Source: JBEKCP01 sp050014815 (GTDB taxonomy: Bacteria; Planctomycetota; Planctomycetia; Pirellulales; Thermoguttaceae). From it: 14,300 bases of DNA. The notes below the pieces were generated by a model, which saw only the letters and a list, made by a program, of their open reading frames with translations, was not told the origin of the DNA and searched no databases. The stretch is from NCBI GenBank assembly GCA_050014815.1, contig JBEKCP010000074.1, positions 1 to 14,300 of the forward strand, written 5' to 3'. The position numbers and the translations under genes are program-made. This document shows, in pieces, positions 1-7,978 of the stretch; position 1 is the first letter of the stretch; each line of letters opens with the position of its first letter.

Positions 1-832
1 AGGCCTTGGACAGTTGCAGCTTGCCGCCTTTTCCGGCCAGGTAGAAACGGACGGCATTGCCGTCCCAACTCGCCAGATCGAGCGCGCCATCCGCGTCGAA
101 ATCGCCCCAGGCCGCGCGCTTCGAACGACTCGTAAGCTGCAAGTCGCCGGTGATCTCCTGGAATGTCCGGCCGTCTTCGTCGCAGCGGAACATGCGGTCG
201 CCTTCGTCGGCGAGAACGAACAGGCCGGGGCGCGGCCCATGATCGAGATCGACGACCGCGCAGCCGTAAACGGGACCTCGGACCGTCGCCACGGCGGACT
301 CGTTGCTCCACCTGGCGCCGACCTTCGTCGGGACCTCGGCCGCGGGTACAGCAAGGACGTAGGCCACCGCGCGCTGGAGCATCTCGGTGTTGCCGGCCCA
401 CACGGCCTTCAAATCGACCGGATCGGCCCCCAGGGAAAACTTGCCCTCGTCGGCCTCGTAAAGGCCGAGCCACACCGTGTTGACGAGCACCATGCCGAAC
501 AGTTTGTCCCCGTTGGCGGTGTCGCGTTTCCTCATCGCCACAAAGAGCATGGCCGTTGCGGCGCGCTCGTCGCCAAACGCGCTCGACACCCGGTCCTCGT
601 CGGAGAAACCCAGGGCGGCCGGCAGCTTGGGCACTTCGCCTTTGAGCGACTTCGCCTCGCCGACGCTGAGTTCCGTTTCGCCGGGCGTCCACTTCAGTTC
701 GAAGACGCAGATCGCCTTCGACTGCCGCACGAGGTGGACCGGGGTGAATTTGAGATTGATCAGCGCGTTGGCCGGTTGTGCCGCCATCGCCAGCAGGGCC
801 AGCCCGGCAAGCAAAACGATCGTTCTTCTCAT
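1..832 (-). CDS. Secreted FG-GAP/VCBS-repeat protein (partial, runs off left edge)
   Basis: Reading the minus strand from the ATG at 832 gives an open frame of 277 codons to the window edge, so the C-terminus is missing. Residues 1-23 form a signal peptide (MRR, a Leu/Ala-rich core, then QPANA), so the product is probably exported. Residues about 190-260 contain a beta-rich repeat with the calcium-loop type motif GDFDADGALDLASWDG (about 244-258), typical of FG-GAP/VCBS propeller blades. A weaker similar stretch (AVVDLDHGPRPGLFVL) lies about 45 residues earlier. The region before residue 180 is not recognised. The start overlaps the stop of the upstream HEAT-repeat gene as ATGA, and AGGGG lies about 8 nt upstream, so translation is probably coupled. 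No enzyme function is evident; an extracellular binding or structural role is inferred from the family. Confidence 0.8.
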   Translation of the reverse strand, partial: MRRTIVLLAGLALLAMAAQPANALINLKFTPVHLVRQSKAICVFELKWTPGETELSVGEAKSLKGEVPKLPAALGFSDEDRVSSAFGDERAATAMLFVAMRKRDTANGDKLFGMVLVNTVWLGLYEADEGKFSLGADPVDLKAVWAGNTEMLQRAVAYVLAVPAAEVPTKVGARWSNESAVATVRGPVYGCAVVDLDHGPRPGLFVLADEGDRMFRCDEDGRTFQEITGDLQLTSRSKRAAWGDFDADGALDLASWDGNAVRFYLAGKGGKLQLSKA

Positions 833-3800
833 GGATTGGCCCCTGCTTGTTTCTCGATTTGTTTTGCCGCGTCCTTGGCCATGGTCTTGAAGGTTCCATC
901 GGCCCGCCACTGGGCCTCTTCCTGGATCGCGGGCAGTGCGTCTTTGGCCGCTGGGCCAAGCCTGACCAAGGCCCACACGGCGCGCCAGGCAACCCGATCG
1001 TCGGCCTCATGCACCCGCTCCGCCAAGATCGGAACGGCGCGCGCGCCGGCCAGGGTCAGCAGTTGACCGGCGCCATAGCCGATGTCCTGGTCCTTGATCC
1101 GGATAAGATCGGCGGCGTGTTGCAGCGTGGACTGCGGCCAGCGGGAGAGCGTCTTTGCGTCCGGCAAAATCGGCGGCTTGGCCCTGGTCAAGCGGGCCAG
1201 CGCGCGAAGGGCCGTGTCGCGGACTGCCTGGTCTTCATCCTCGGCTGCGGCCAGACACCCGGCATAGGCATGCTCCTGGCCCGATCCGGCCGCCTCGGAC
1301 ACGGCGGCAATCGCTGCCAGCCGGACGCGTGCATCTTTGTCCTTGGCCGCTTCCAGAAGGACCGCCAGGACTTTTTCCTCCTTGGCGCGGCTGCCGAGCG
1401 CCTTCACTGCCTGCCAGCGGACGTCGACGCGGGAGTCGCCGGCTGCGCCCAGCAGCACCGCCGTGCCCGATTCGCTCCGACGCGCCAAGGACTCGATGGC
1501 AACGCCCCGGATGAGCGGACACTTGTCTTGGATGGCCGCTTGGAGTGCCGCAACCGCCTCCGGCGACCCGGACGGGACCGCGCCGAGCGCCCACAGGGCG
1601 AGGCTTCGGACATCCGCGTCCTTGTCGGCCGACAATTTGACCAAGGCGGCCGTCGCGGCCGGGTCGCCCGACAGTCCGCGCAGTTCCAGTGCGGCGGCAA
1701 CTCTCGCCGACGCTTCCAGCGCGGGCTTGAGCCACCGGTCTTCCGAGTGTCCAGCCACCGCGGGCGGCGCCGTCCACTCGCCTTCCGTCTTCTCGCCGGC
1801 AATCTCGGCGGCCGCCGCATAGATGCGCCACGCCATGGCTTGCACATCAGGGCTGCTTTGCGCCTGCGGCAGGACACTGGCCAAACTCCGCACGTGCTTC
1901 CACGCATCAAGGATCTGGCGATACTTGCTCCGTCGATCGTCGGGCATCTTCAGCATGGCTTGCGTGATGAAGATTCGGGCCTCGGTCTCCTGCACCCCTT
2001 CCCGTGTCATTTCGAATCGCGTGGACGTGATGGGACCTTCGCGCCCGGGCGGGATGATGCTCCCCGGGTTGGTGCGATACAGGATGGGGCCGGACCAACG
2101 TCCGAACCCCTCCCAGCAATCCAGCCCGACCTGCCCGAACGTGCCGCTGTCGGTAAGATTGCGGAAACCCGGGAGTGGAGTCCATCCCTGCATAATCATG
2201 CGGTGCGAGCCGGAAGTGTGGTAGCGGCGTCCCTGAATCTTGGCGTTTTCCGGGTACAATTCGGGGAGCACCCCGCAGCTTGGCGACTCCCCATAAGCGA
2301 CCTCCATTCCTCCGGCCGTGAAGAACGCGCCATCTTTGTGTCCTGTCTCGGGATCGGGATCTCCGAACCAATGGGCAAAGATCGCCCAGCGGAAGTCGGG
2401 GGCGATTTTCTTGAAGAATTCCACGTACCTCTTGTGCGGACGATCGTCGAAGCCTTGGGCCAGCGCAACCCGGGAGGCGTCCCATCCGCGGCGTCGAAGC
2501 TGCTCGCGCAGGCCATCGGTGAATGCCTTCCAAAACGTCTCGCTCCCTTCCGACAGCTCGTCGTAGGTTGGGGCACGCATGGGCCACATCTTGCCGGTCT
2601 TCGGATCCCATCCGGTCACGATGATTTTTCCGCCGGCGTTGTTCGGCGGCGACCAGATCATCACGTTGATCACCTTGGGCGGGCCGCAGTGCTTGACGTA
2701 GAGATCCAGATAGCGGTTCATGGCGCTGAAGTCCGGTTCCAGCTTGTCGCCTTGGCGCACCCAGCGGACCAGGCCGTACTGGTGGTTCATGTGCGAGCGT
2801 CCCGCCACTCCGACGTGTGCCACGTCGTTGCCCACCAGGCCCAAGAGCGCCAGCGACTTCTCGATCAGGGCGAAGTGCTCGTCGGACCACGGCGCGACGC
2901 CGTAGTGATGGGCAAGGCTGTCGGGCGATTGCGGCATGCTGACAAAGGTGCGATAGTCCTTCCGCTCCGGCAGCGTCCAGCCGCACACCAGCACTTGCAC
3001 CGGCACGCGAAACGTGGTCCCGGCGGCATCCACGGTCAACCACCCGGTGTACCAACCGGGTGGCTGGTCCTTCGGAATGTCGGCAAGGATCCAGACCGGT
3101 TGGACCTTCGCGCCAGCCTCCGCGGCCGAAGCCAGCCCGTCGAAATACCAATCCGTTTCGCCTTGGGCGGCGTAGCGAATACGGACGGCCCCGGCCGGCA
3201 GGCTCACTCCCCCGGGATGAACCAGCGGACCGATCTCCGCCTTCAAGTCAAACAGCGCCGCGGCCGAGGTGACCACGATCTGCCCGGAACAGGAGCCTCG
3301 GCGGGCCCCGACCATTCGCACCGGCCGTACCGGGTCGAAAGGACTGCCGCGAGCCACACCGCCAGGCTGAACGGCTTCCAGACAATTGACCCAACTCACC
3401 CACGCGCCGACTCGTGCCCGGGCCGTCTTTGAGACTGCCTCGAACGGCGTGGCATTCCAGACTTGAAGCCAGGACTCCGTATCCTCGCAGGGAACGACGC
3501 CCGTGCGGCTTGTGCTGGTGAGTCGCGCATCCTCGAAAACCGCCGGCGGCAACACGGCGACAGCCAGCGAGTTCGCTCCCGACCGCATCGTTTCGCGCGG
3601 AATCGGCAGGGTCACGGTATAAAGAGGTCGGGTCGGGGGCGGAGCAACGGCCCCGCCGGTTCTCTGTCCCGGAGGCGCCTGCTTGACCGGGACAGGCGCG
3701 TGGGGAGACGTCACTCGTTTGCCGTTGACGAACACGGCCGTCCGTCCACCGCAGGTGATTGTGAGGGTTAAGTCCTTGACCCTGGCAGGATCCGTGATCC

Positions 3801-4116
3801 CGAAACGGGTCCGCAGACAGAGCACCCCGAACGATTCGACCGGCGCCTGGCCCTTGACGCCGGTGAGTTGCTTCAATTCGCCGCAGTATCGGCCCCAATG
3901 GCTGTCGTCGAAGTCCGCAGCGGACCAATTGGCCGGTGCAAGTTGCCCCAGCGCCGCCTCGGCGTCCGGTTGCGGCCCGGTCGCCACGTATACGTACCAC
4001 GGTGTGGTGGCCGGGTCCAGCAGACGGACTTCCTCGGCGGAAATTTGCGCCCACGCACCCGTGCCGCCGACAATCAACAGTGTCAGAAGTAGTCTCGCGC
4101 GCCTGATGTCTTGCAT
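829..4116 (-). CDS. Secreted GH123/DUF4091-like glycoside hydrolase-like protein with C-terminal HEAT repeats
   Basis: The 1095-residue product has four parts. Residues 1-23 are a signal peptide ending in AWA. Residues about 55-195 resemble the jelly-roll of GH2-type enzymes (NWSAADFDDSHWGRY, then AVFVNGKRV). Residues about 330-730 form a TIM-barrel-like region of the GH123/DUF4091 kind: the preceding beta-sandwich ends in DIPKDQPPGWYTGWLTV (346-362), and the region closes with TREGVQETEARI (704-715), the counterpart of the family's R-x-G-x-x-DYEYL motif. Residues about 815-1090 are HEAT repeats, with recurring D-x-x-VR-x-x-A-x-x-AL helices. Where GH123 enzymes carry a catalytic Asp-Glu pair, the best local match here is GFDDRP (555-560), Asp-Asp, so activity is uncertain. 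GAAAGG lies 7 nt before the ATG. The family assignment is moderate; secretion and HEAT repeats are clear. Confidence 0.85.
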   Translation of the reverse strand: MQDIRRARLLLTLLIVGGTGAWAQISAEEVRLLDPATTPWYVYVATGPQPDAEAALGQLAPANWSAADFDDSHWGRYCGELKQLTGVKGQAPVESFGVLCLRTRFGITDPARVKDLTLTITCGGRTAVFVNGKRVTSPHAPVPVKQAPPGQRTGGAVAPPPTRPLYTVTLPIPRETMRSGANSLAVAVLPPAVFEDARLTSTSRTGVVPCEDTESWLQVWNATPFEAVSKTARARVGAWVSWVNCLEAVQPGGVARGSPFDPVRPVRMVGARRGSCSGQIVVTSAAALFDLKAEIGPLVHPGGVSLPAGAVRIRYAAQGETDWYFDGLASAAEAGAKVQPVWILADIPKDQPPGWYTGWLTVDAAGTTFRVPVQVLVCGWTLPERKDYRTFVSMPQSPDSLAHHYGVAPWSDEHFALIEKSLALLGLVGNDVAHVGVAGRSHMNHQYGLVRWVRQGDKLEPDFSAMNRYLDLYVKHCGPPKVINVMIWSPPNNAGGKIIVTGWDPKTGKMWPMRAPTYDELSEGSETFWKAFTDGLREQLRRRGWDASRVALAQGFDDRPHKRYVEFFKKIAPDFRWAIFAHWFGDPDPETGHKDGAFFTAGGMEVAYGESPSCGVLPELYPENAKIQGRRYHTSGSHRMIMQGWTPLPGFRNLTDSGTFGQVGLDCWEGFGRWSGPILYRTNPGSIIPPGREGPITSTRFEMTREGVQETEARIFITQAMLKMPDDRRSKYRQILDAWKHVRSLASVLPQAQSSPDVQAMAWRIYAAAAEIAGEKTEGEWTAPPAVAGHSEDRWLKPALEASARVAAALELRGLSGDPAATAALVKLSADKDADVRSLALWALGAVPSGSPEAVAALQAAIQDKCPLIRGVAIESLARRSESGTAVLLGAAGDSRVDVRWQAVKALGSRAKEEKVLAVLLEAAKDKDARVRLAAIAAVSEAAGSGQEHAYAGCLAAAEDEDQAVRDTALRALARLTRAKPPILPDAKTLSRWPQSTLQHAADLIRIKDQDIGYGAGQLLTLAGARAVPILAERVHEADDRVAWRAVWALVRLGPAAKDALPAIQEEAQWRADGTFKTMAKDAAKQIEKQAGANP

Positions 4117-4309
4117 CGCTGTGCCTTTCGCCTTTTGCCAATGTGGGCCAAGTGCTGAATTTGTTTCGTAACCGTTCGCGGGGTTCTTGCCGTTGTTGCG
4201 GCCACCGAAACCCCACTTTGGTCATATTTCGACGCGTCCCGCAATACGTACGAGTTGATGAGACAGTGGTTCGCCGTTGGAGCGGTTAATCCCCCGTCCG
4301 ACTTGGGGC
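4117..4309 (-). other. Intergenic gap upstream of the GH123-like gene
   Basis: These 193 bp separate the fucosidase stop from the next gene. There is a GAAAGG ribosome site near 4124-4129, but I found no convincing -35/-10 pair and no stem with a T-tract. At 4262-4276 the plus strand reads GACAGTGGTTCGCCG, loosely like the spacer of the promoter at 7899-7926 but in the opposite orientation; probably chance. Confidence 0.35.
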
Positions 4310-5680
4310 TCATTTCTTTACCCGCTTCTTCTGCGCCGGCGCTTCGGGTTCCGGCAGCTTGATCGGCGCGATGCCCGATGCCGGTTTATCGAGTTCGAGT
4401 TTCACCAACGTGTCAATGGCTTGCCGGTGTTCGGGGGCAACTTTGACCACGAGGTCGCTGCCCTCCGGAGTCACTTGAACATTGCCGCCGGTCAGCAGCG
4501 TGGCCGAATTGATCTGGGCGGGCAACGCCGGCAAGCGGAGGTCGCCGGTCGCGGGCCAGTTGAGGATGTGCAGGTAGACGACTTTGCCTTTGCGCGTGCT
4601 GGTGACGTTGCGGCCCGGCGTGTACGGACCGCCGCGAGTGCCGTAAATACTCTCGCCGTATTTCCGCAGCCAGACGCCGATCTCCTTGAGGCGGTTGGCC
4701 TGTTCCGGATCAATGATGCCGTCGGGCCTGGGACCGACATTCAACACCATATTGCCGTCGCCGCCAGCGCAACGGAGCAGCATCTCCAGGCAGGCTTGGT
4801 GAGATTTGACGCCGTCGTCGGCTCCGCCCCAGGTCCATTGGCCGCGGCGCGAGACCGTCATGCACGACTCCCAGGGACGGGTCATGTTGAAGCTGCCAAT
4901 CTTCTGTTCCGGCGTGTCGAAATCGCCTGGGGCACCGGTGCGGTTGTTCACAAGGATGTCCGGCTGAAGCGAACGGGCAAAACGAATCACGCGTTCGCCG
5001 CGGGCGCGATCGAAACACTGCGGCACGTCGAACCAAATCCCGACCAGCGGGCCGTAACCGGTGATCAACTCCTTGGCCTGGGCTTCGAGGTAATCGTTAT
5101 AACGGTCGAGATTGGAGACGGGGCGCCGCACCTTGCCGCCCGGGCTGGTGAGCGGGAAATCCGGGTGATGCCAGTCGCACGTGGAGTAATACGGGAAGAA
5201 GCCGATTCCTTGTTCGCGGCACGCGGCGGCGATTTCCTTGGCGACGTCCCGCCTGAACGGGCCGTTCATGATGTTGTGATCGGTCTGCTTCGTGTCCCAG
5301 AGGCAGAAACCGTCGTGGTGTTTGAGCAGAAATACGATGTACCGCGCGCCGGAGTCCTTGGCGATCTTGACCCACTGCCGCGCATCGAACTTGTCGGGAT
5401 TCCACTTCTTGTAAAGGTTGTCGTATTCCTCGATGGGTGTCGGCTTGCCCCGCGACCAGCCGATTTCCCTTTCGGTCAAGCTGACCGGTCCCCAGCAGAT
5501 GAACATGCCAAACCGCATGTCTTTCCATGCCTCGATGGCTTCCGGTTCAGCCTTCAGCAAGTCGGCGGCTGGCAATTGCCTCCCGTCGGATGTCGGTTCG
5601 GCGGCACGTAGTGCAGCCGGTGGTGCCAGCAGCAGGGCGGCGGTAAAGGCCGCGAGAGCGTGTCTTGTAGTTCTGCTCAT
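4310..5680 (-). CDS. Secreted alpha-L-fucosidase, GH29
   Basis: The enzyme is expected to release terminal alpha-linked L-fucose from glycans outside the cytoplasm by a retaining mechanism. The 456-residue product has a signal peptide (1-26, ending in ALRA). The GH29 barrel follows, with WKDMRFGMFICWGP (52-65), the diagnostic KHHDGFCLW (120-128), and GIWFD (214-218), whose Asp218 sits at the nucleophile position. PWESCMTVS (269-277) and NMVLNVGPRPDG (310-321) are also typical. A C-terminal beta-sandwich (about 350-440) ends in a Lys-rich tail. In many homologues the nucleophile is followed by Gly (WFDG); here it is WFDVP. I chose the ATG at 5680 because AGGAGG lies 10 nt upstream and the signal peptide begins there. 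A longer frame back to 5752 would put the -10 element beside its own start codon. It has its own promoter in the 141-bp upstream gap. Confidence 0.93.
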   Translation of the reverse strand: MSRTTRHALAAFTAALLLAPPAALRAAEPTSDGRQLPAADLLKAEPEAIEAWKDMRFGMFICWGPVSLTEREIGWSRGKPTPIEEYDNLYKKWNPDKFDARQWVKIAKDSGARYIVFLLKHHDGFCLWDTKQTDHNIMNGPFRRDVAKEIAAACREQGIGFFPYYSTCDWHHPDFPLTSPGGKVRRPVSNLDRYNDYLEAQAKELITGYGPLVGIWFDVPQCFDRARGERVIRFARSLQPDILVNNRTGAPGDFDTPEQKIGSFNMTRPWESCMTVSRRGQWTWGGADDGVKSHQACLEMLLRCAGGDGNMVLNVGPRPDGIIDPEQANRLKEIGVWLRKYGESIYGTRGGPYTPGRNVTSTRKGKVVYLHILNWPATGDLRLPALPAQINSATLLTGGNVQVTPEGSDLVVKVAPEHRQAIDTLVKLELDKPASGIAPIKLPEPEAPAQKKRVKK

Positions 5681-5690
5681 GGGCGTAGAT

Positions 5691-5696
5691 CCTCCT
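5691..5696 (-). promoter_or_regulatory. Shine-Dalgarno of the alpha-L-fucosidase
   Basis: On the minus strand this is a full AGGAGG, 10 nt before the ATG at 5680. It decides the start in favour of 5680 over the upstream in-frame ATG at 5752. Confidence 0.85.
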
Positions 5697-5754
5697 ATGC
5701 ACGTCGATGGGGGAGCATACGAGTTTTGGCATCTGGCCGACTCACCAGCCAACC

Positions 5755-5784
5755 ATTATATAGTGTCGCGGAACACCGTGTCAC
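5755..5784 (-). promoter_or_regulatory. Sigma70-like promoter of the fucosidase gene
   Basis: Minus strand: a -35-like GTGACA (5779-5784), an 18-bp spacer, then a perfect TATAAT (5755-5760). Transcription would start near 5748 and leave an untranslated leader of about 70 nt that holds the AGGAGG ribosome site. The spacer contains GTGT and ACAC half-sites six bases apart, which might be an operator, but this is speculative. The segment resembles the promoter of the upstream propeller gene. Confidence 0.6.
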
Positions 5785-5821
5785 GAATAGTTCCTTGGAA
5801 AGGCACATGTCCCGCCGCCCT

Positions 5822-7828
5822 TCACGGCCTGCTCACTGCGTAGACCTCGAACTGGCCGAGGCCGGTACGGACGGTCCCGCTTCTGACCTTGTCGATGGTC
5901 AGCCTCATCCAAGTCACCGTTTTGGGCGGGAAGGCGATTACCGTCCCGGCCTGGCCGTCGTTCTGCAGCCGGCCCACGGGCAGGGTGCTGCCGTCGCTGA
6001 ACGAGAGTGTTCCCGACATCACCTGATCCCGCCTGTTGCGCTTGTCATAGAGCCGGACCATGCCGACGGTCTTCGGCGCACCCCAGTCGAGCCTGATCCA
6101 CTCACCCTCGGCGCCCGCCGCCGACCACTCATTGGCCTCGTCCCGCGCGCACCCGCTGATGGCCCTGACGGCTTCGCCCGATGAGGCGGTGGCGGTCGCC
6201 TCCGGCGCGATGTTGATGCCCTCGTCGTAGGTCGGCTCGCGGGAGACGGCCACGTAGTCGATCATCAGGCCGGCGCCGGAATCGCCCTGGTCGTGGCGGA
6301 CTTCAAAGGTGTTGACGCCGTTGTTCAGAAAGAAGATGTCGCTCCGATCCGTCCAGTTGAGCCCCGGCGAGCAGTCGCTGCCGTTCTCCGAGAACTTCAC
6401 GCGCTTGGCCTTCCGGCCGTTGACGTAGATGCTCATTTCGTTGCGGTTGACCTTCGGTGACGTATACCTGATCCGCACGATGTGCCAACCGCTGCCGTGG
6501 ACGTTGTTGAGATGGAAGACGGCCCGATCGCCGGGTTTGGAAAAATCTTCGATGTAACCTGAGCCCGAACAACCGGGGTAACCCGACGCAATCCTGACGC
6601 CGGTCAGTTTGGCGTTCTCGGCTTCGTAGATGTCCACCGGTCCGATTGACAGGTACAGCGGCATGTACTGGAATCCGTAGTACCAGGTATCTCCTTTGTA
6701 CTCGCCGCAGAACACGTACCACATCTTCAATCCGTCGTTCGATGTGAATTTATTGGCCATCAGCATATTCCAGCCCGCGCGGCCCCAAATGCCGTAACTC
6801 ATGACGGTCTTCCACGGTCCCCAGAGATGTTCGGCAGTGTGGATCATGAAGCGTGCCTTGCCGGTGTCGTGACCGCCCTCGCCGGGCGCGAAGTAGGCCT
6901 CCCAACCGGTAGCGACATATCGCTTCAGGGCGAGATTGTAGACGACGGTCGTCAGCCTGAAGTTCTTGCCGGCATCGGTCGGGAGGGACGACCAACTCGA
7001 GTCGAGAGCGCCATCCAGCGGCGAGCCCTTGTAGTACTGGAAGTCCGCCTTGTTCAGATTGGCCAGTTTCTTCCGAGGCACCCGTGCTAGATATTCGGCG
7101 GCCGTGAGATAGACATACTCGCCGGCGCGGTCGATCGCCGGAGCGGCGCCGCCCTTGCCGTACTGAACGAAGTTGAACCAACTCCAAGGCAACGCGGGGA
7201 ACATGGAGTTGGTCCCGGTCGGCAGTTCCACAGGGTTCGTTCGACCGAGGTGGTCAACCCAGTTGCGACCGCCGTCGGGCGACTTGATGATGCAGGAGTC
7301 GACCGGCGGCCACAACATCGGGGTTGGACTCCAGGCGTGCCTGATTTGATAGAGGACGCCGTCCTGCTCATAGAGCGACGAGGTGTATCCATGCAATCCC
7401 TTGGTCCTGCGGTTCGGAATGGTTGCGCCCCGCGAACCGGGGTTGAGGTTGACCCCGCGAAACCCGTCGGTCGACTCATTGGGGTTGCCGGTGAGCATGC
7501 ACAGGCAGTTCCGGAGCATGACCCCTTTGCCGCCGGGATTTTCGAAGCCCAGTCCGTCGTCGACATTGACGTACATGGTATCGTCACCCGCCCAGGCAGT
7601 GTACCATGTGTCGCCGGAGGGGGTCGCGGCGAATCCGCCGCCCTTACCCATGGGTTGGCCGCCGTCGCTGGTGTCGTGGATGTCGCCGAAGGCCGCCGCA
7701 GTGATCTCCTCGCCAGCGGGCGCAGAGTGAATTCCGCAAGGAGCGTCAACCGCGTACAGTGCGGCCAGCGGCGCCAGCACCAGGGCGGCGATGTGGGCTA
7801 CGAAGGTCTGTCGTATTGTCTGGTTCAT
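5822..7828 (-). CDS. Secreted propeller-like protein with CBM35/CBM6-like and F5/8C (discoidin)-like domains
   Basis: The 668-residue product starts with a signal peptide (1-26). Residues about 40-395 look like a beta-propeller of the sialidase/DUF4185/GH43-like superfamily, with blade motifs such as CIIKSPDGGRNWVDHL and MIHTAEHLWGPWKTV. No catalytic set could be assigned. Residues about 398-530 are a CBM35/CBM6-type carbohydrate-binding module, opening IYEAENAKLTGV and closing GAGLMIDYVAV. Residues about 538-665 are a galactose-binding-like F5/8 type C module, from NIAPEATATASSG to GLGQFEVYAV, with EWIRLDWGAPKTVGMVRLYD in the middle. I chose the ATG at 7828 because the signal peptide begins there, and because an in-frame ATG at 7900 would start inside the -10 element. 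GAGAAG lies upstream as a weak ribosome site. It probably binds, and perhaps cleaves, a glycan outside the cell beside the fucosidase. Confidence 0.87.
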   Translation of the reverse strand: MNQTIRQTFVAHIAALVLAPLAALYAVDAPCGIHSAPAGEEITAAAFGDIHDTSDGGQPMGKGGGFAATPSGDTWYTAWAGDDTMYVNVDDGLGFENPGGKGVMLRNCLCMLTGNPNESTDGFRGVNLNPGSRGATIPNRRTKGLHGYTSSLYEQDGVLYQIRHAWSPTPMLWPPVDSCIIKSPDGGRNWVDHLGRTNPVELPTGTNSMFPALPWSWFNFVQYGKGGAAPAIDRAGEYVYLTAAEYLARVPRKKLANLNKADFQYYKGSPLDGALDSSWSSLPTDAGKNFRLTTVVYNLALKRYVATGWEAYFAPGEGGHDTGKARFMIHTAEHLWGPWKTVMSYGIWGRAGWNMLMANKFTSNDGLKMWYVFCGEYKGDTWYYGFQYMPLYLSIGPVDIYEAENAKLTGVRIASGYPGCSGSGYIEDFSKPGDRAVFHLNNVHGSGWHIVRIRYTSPKVNRNEMSIYVNGRKAKRVKFSENGSDCSPGLNWTDRSDIFFLNNGVNTFEVRHDQGDSGAGLMIDYVAVSREPTYDEGINIAPEATATASSGEAVRAISGCARDEANEWSAAGAEGEWIRLDWGAPKTVGMVRLYDKRNRRDQVMSGTLSFSDGSTLPVGRLQNDGQAGTVIAFPPKTVTWMRLTIDKVRSGTVRTGLGQFEVYAVSRP

Positions 7829-7898
7829 CGGGGTGCTTCTCTTTCGCAGCAGGTGAATAACCGCGTGGCTCCTGGCAGCCAGCCGACCTACCAGGCCC

Positions 7899-7926
7899 AT
7901 TATAATGACGGCGAACGCTGTGTCAA
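7899..7926 (-). promoter_or_regulatory. Consensus sigma70-type promoter of the propeller/CBM gene
   Basis: Minus strand: a perfect TTGACA (7921-7926), a 16-bp spacer, and a perfect TATAAT (7899-7904). The start site would fall near 7892, giving a leader of about 65 nt before the ATG at 7828. Both hexamers matching exactly in GC-rich DNA makes chance unlikely. It separates the secreted-enzyme block from the upstream kinase gene. Confidence 0.8.
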
Positions 7927-7978
7927 GAATGGTTGCCTCGATGGGGCTGGCTGAACCAAGACAGCGGTCGGGGCCCGC

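Noticed and set aside
778..3432. An 884-codon plus-strand open frame opposite the GH123/HEAT gene
   Set aside because: It has Arg/His/Gly-rich shadow composition, no signal or family motif, and lies wholly antisense to a gene with clear domains. Long antisense frames are expected in GC-rich coding DNA.
4296..4300. Small CCCC/GGGG stem after the fucosidase stop considered as a terminator
   Set aside because: Only four base pairs and no T-tract follow; not supportable as an intrinsic terminator.
4277..5611. A 444-codon plus-strand open frame opposite the fucosidase
   Set aside because: No recognisable motifs; the minus strand encodes unmistakable GH29 motifs over the same bases.
7829..7900. 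A longer start at 7900 for the propeller gene
   Set aside because: Its start codon falls inside the -10 box of the consensus promoter, so it would not be in the transcript, and it would bury the signal peptide.
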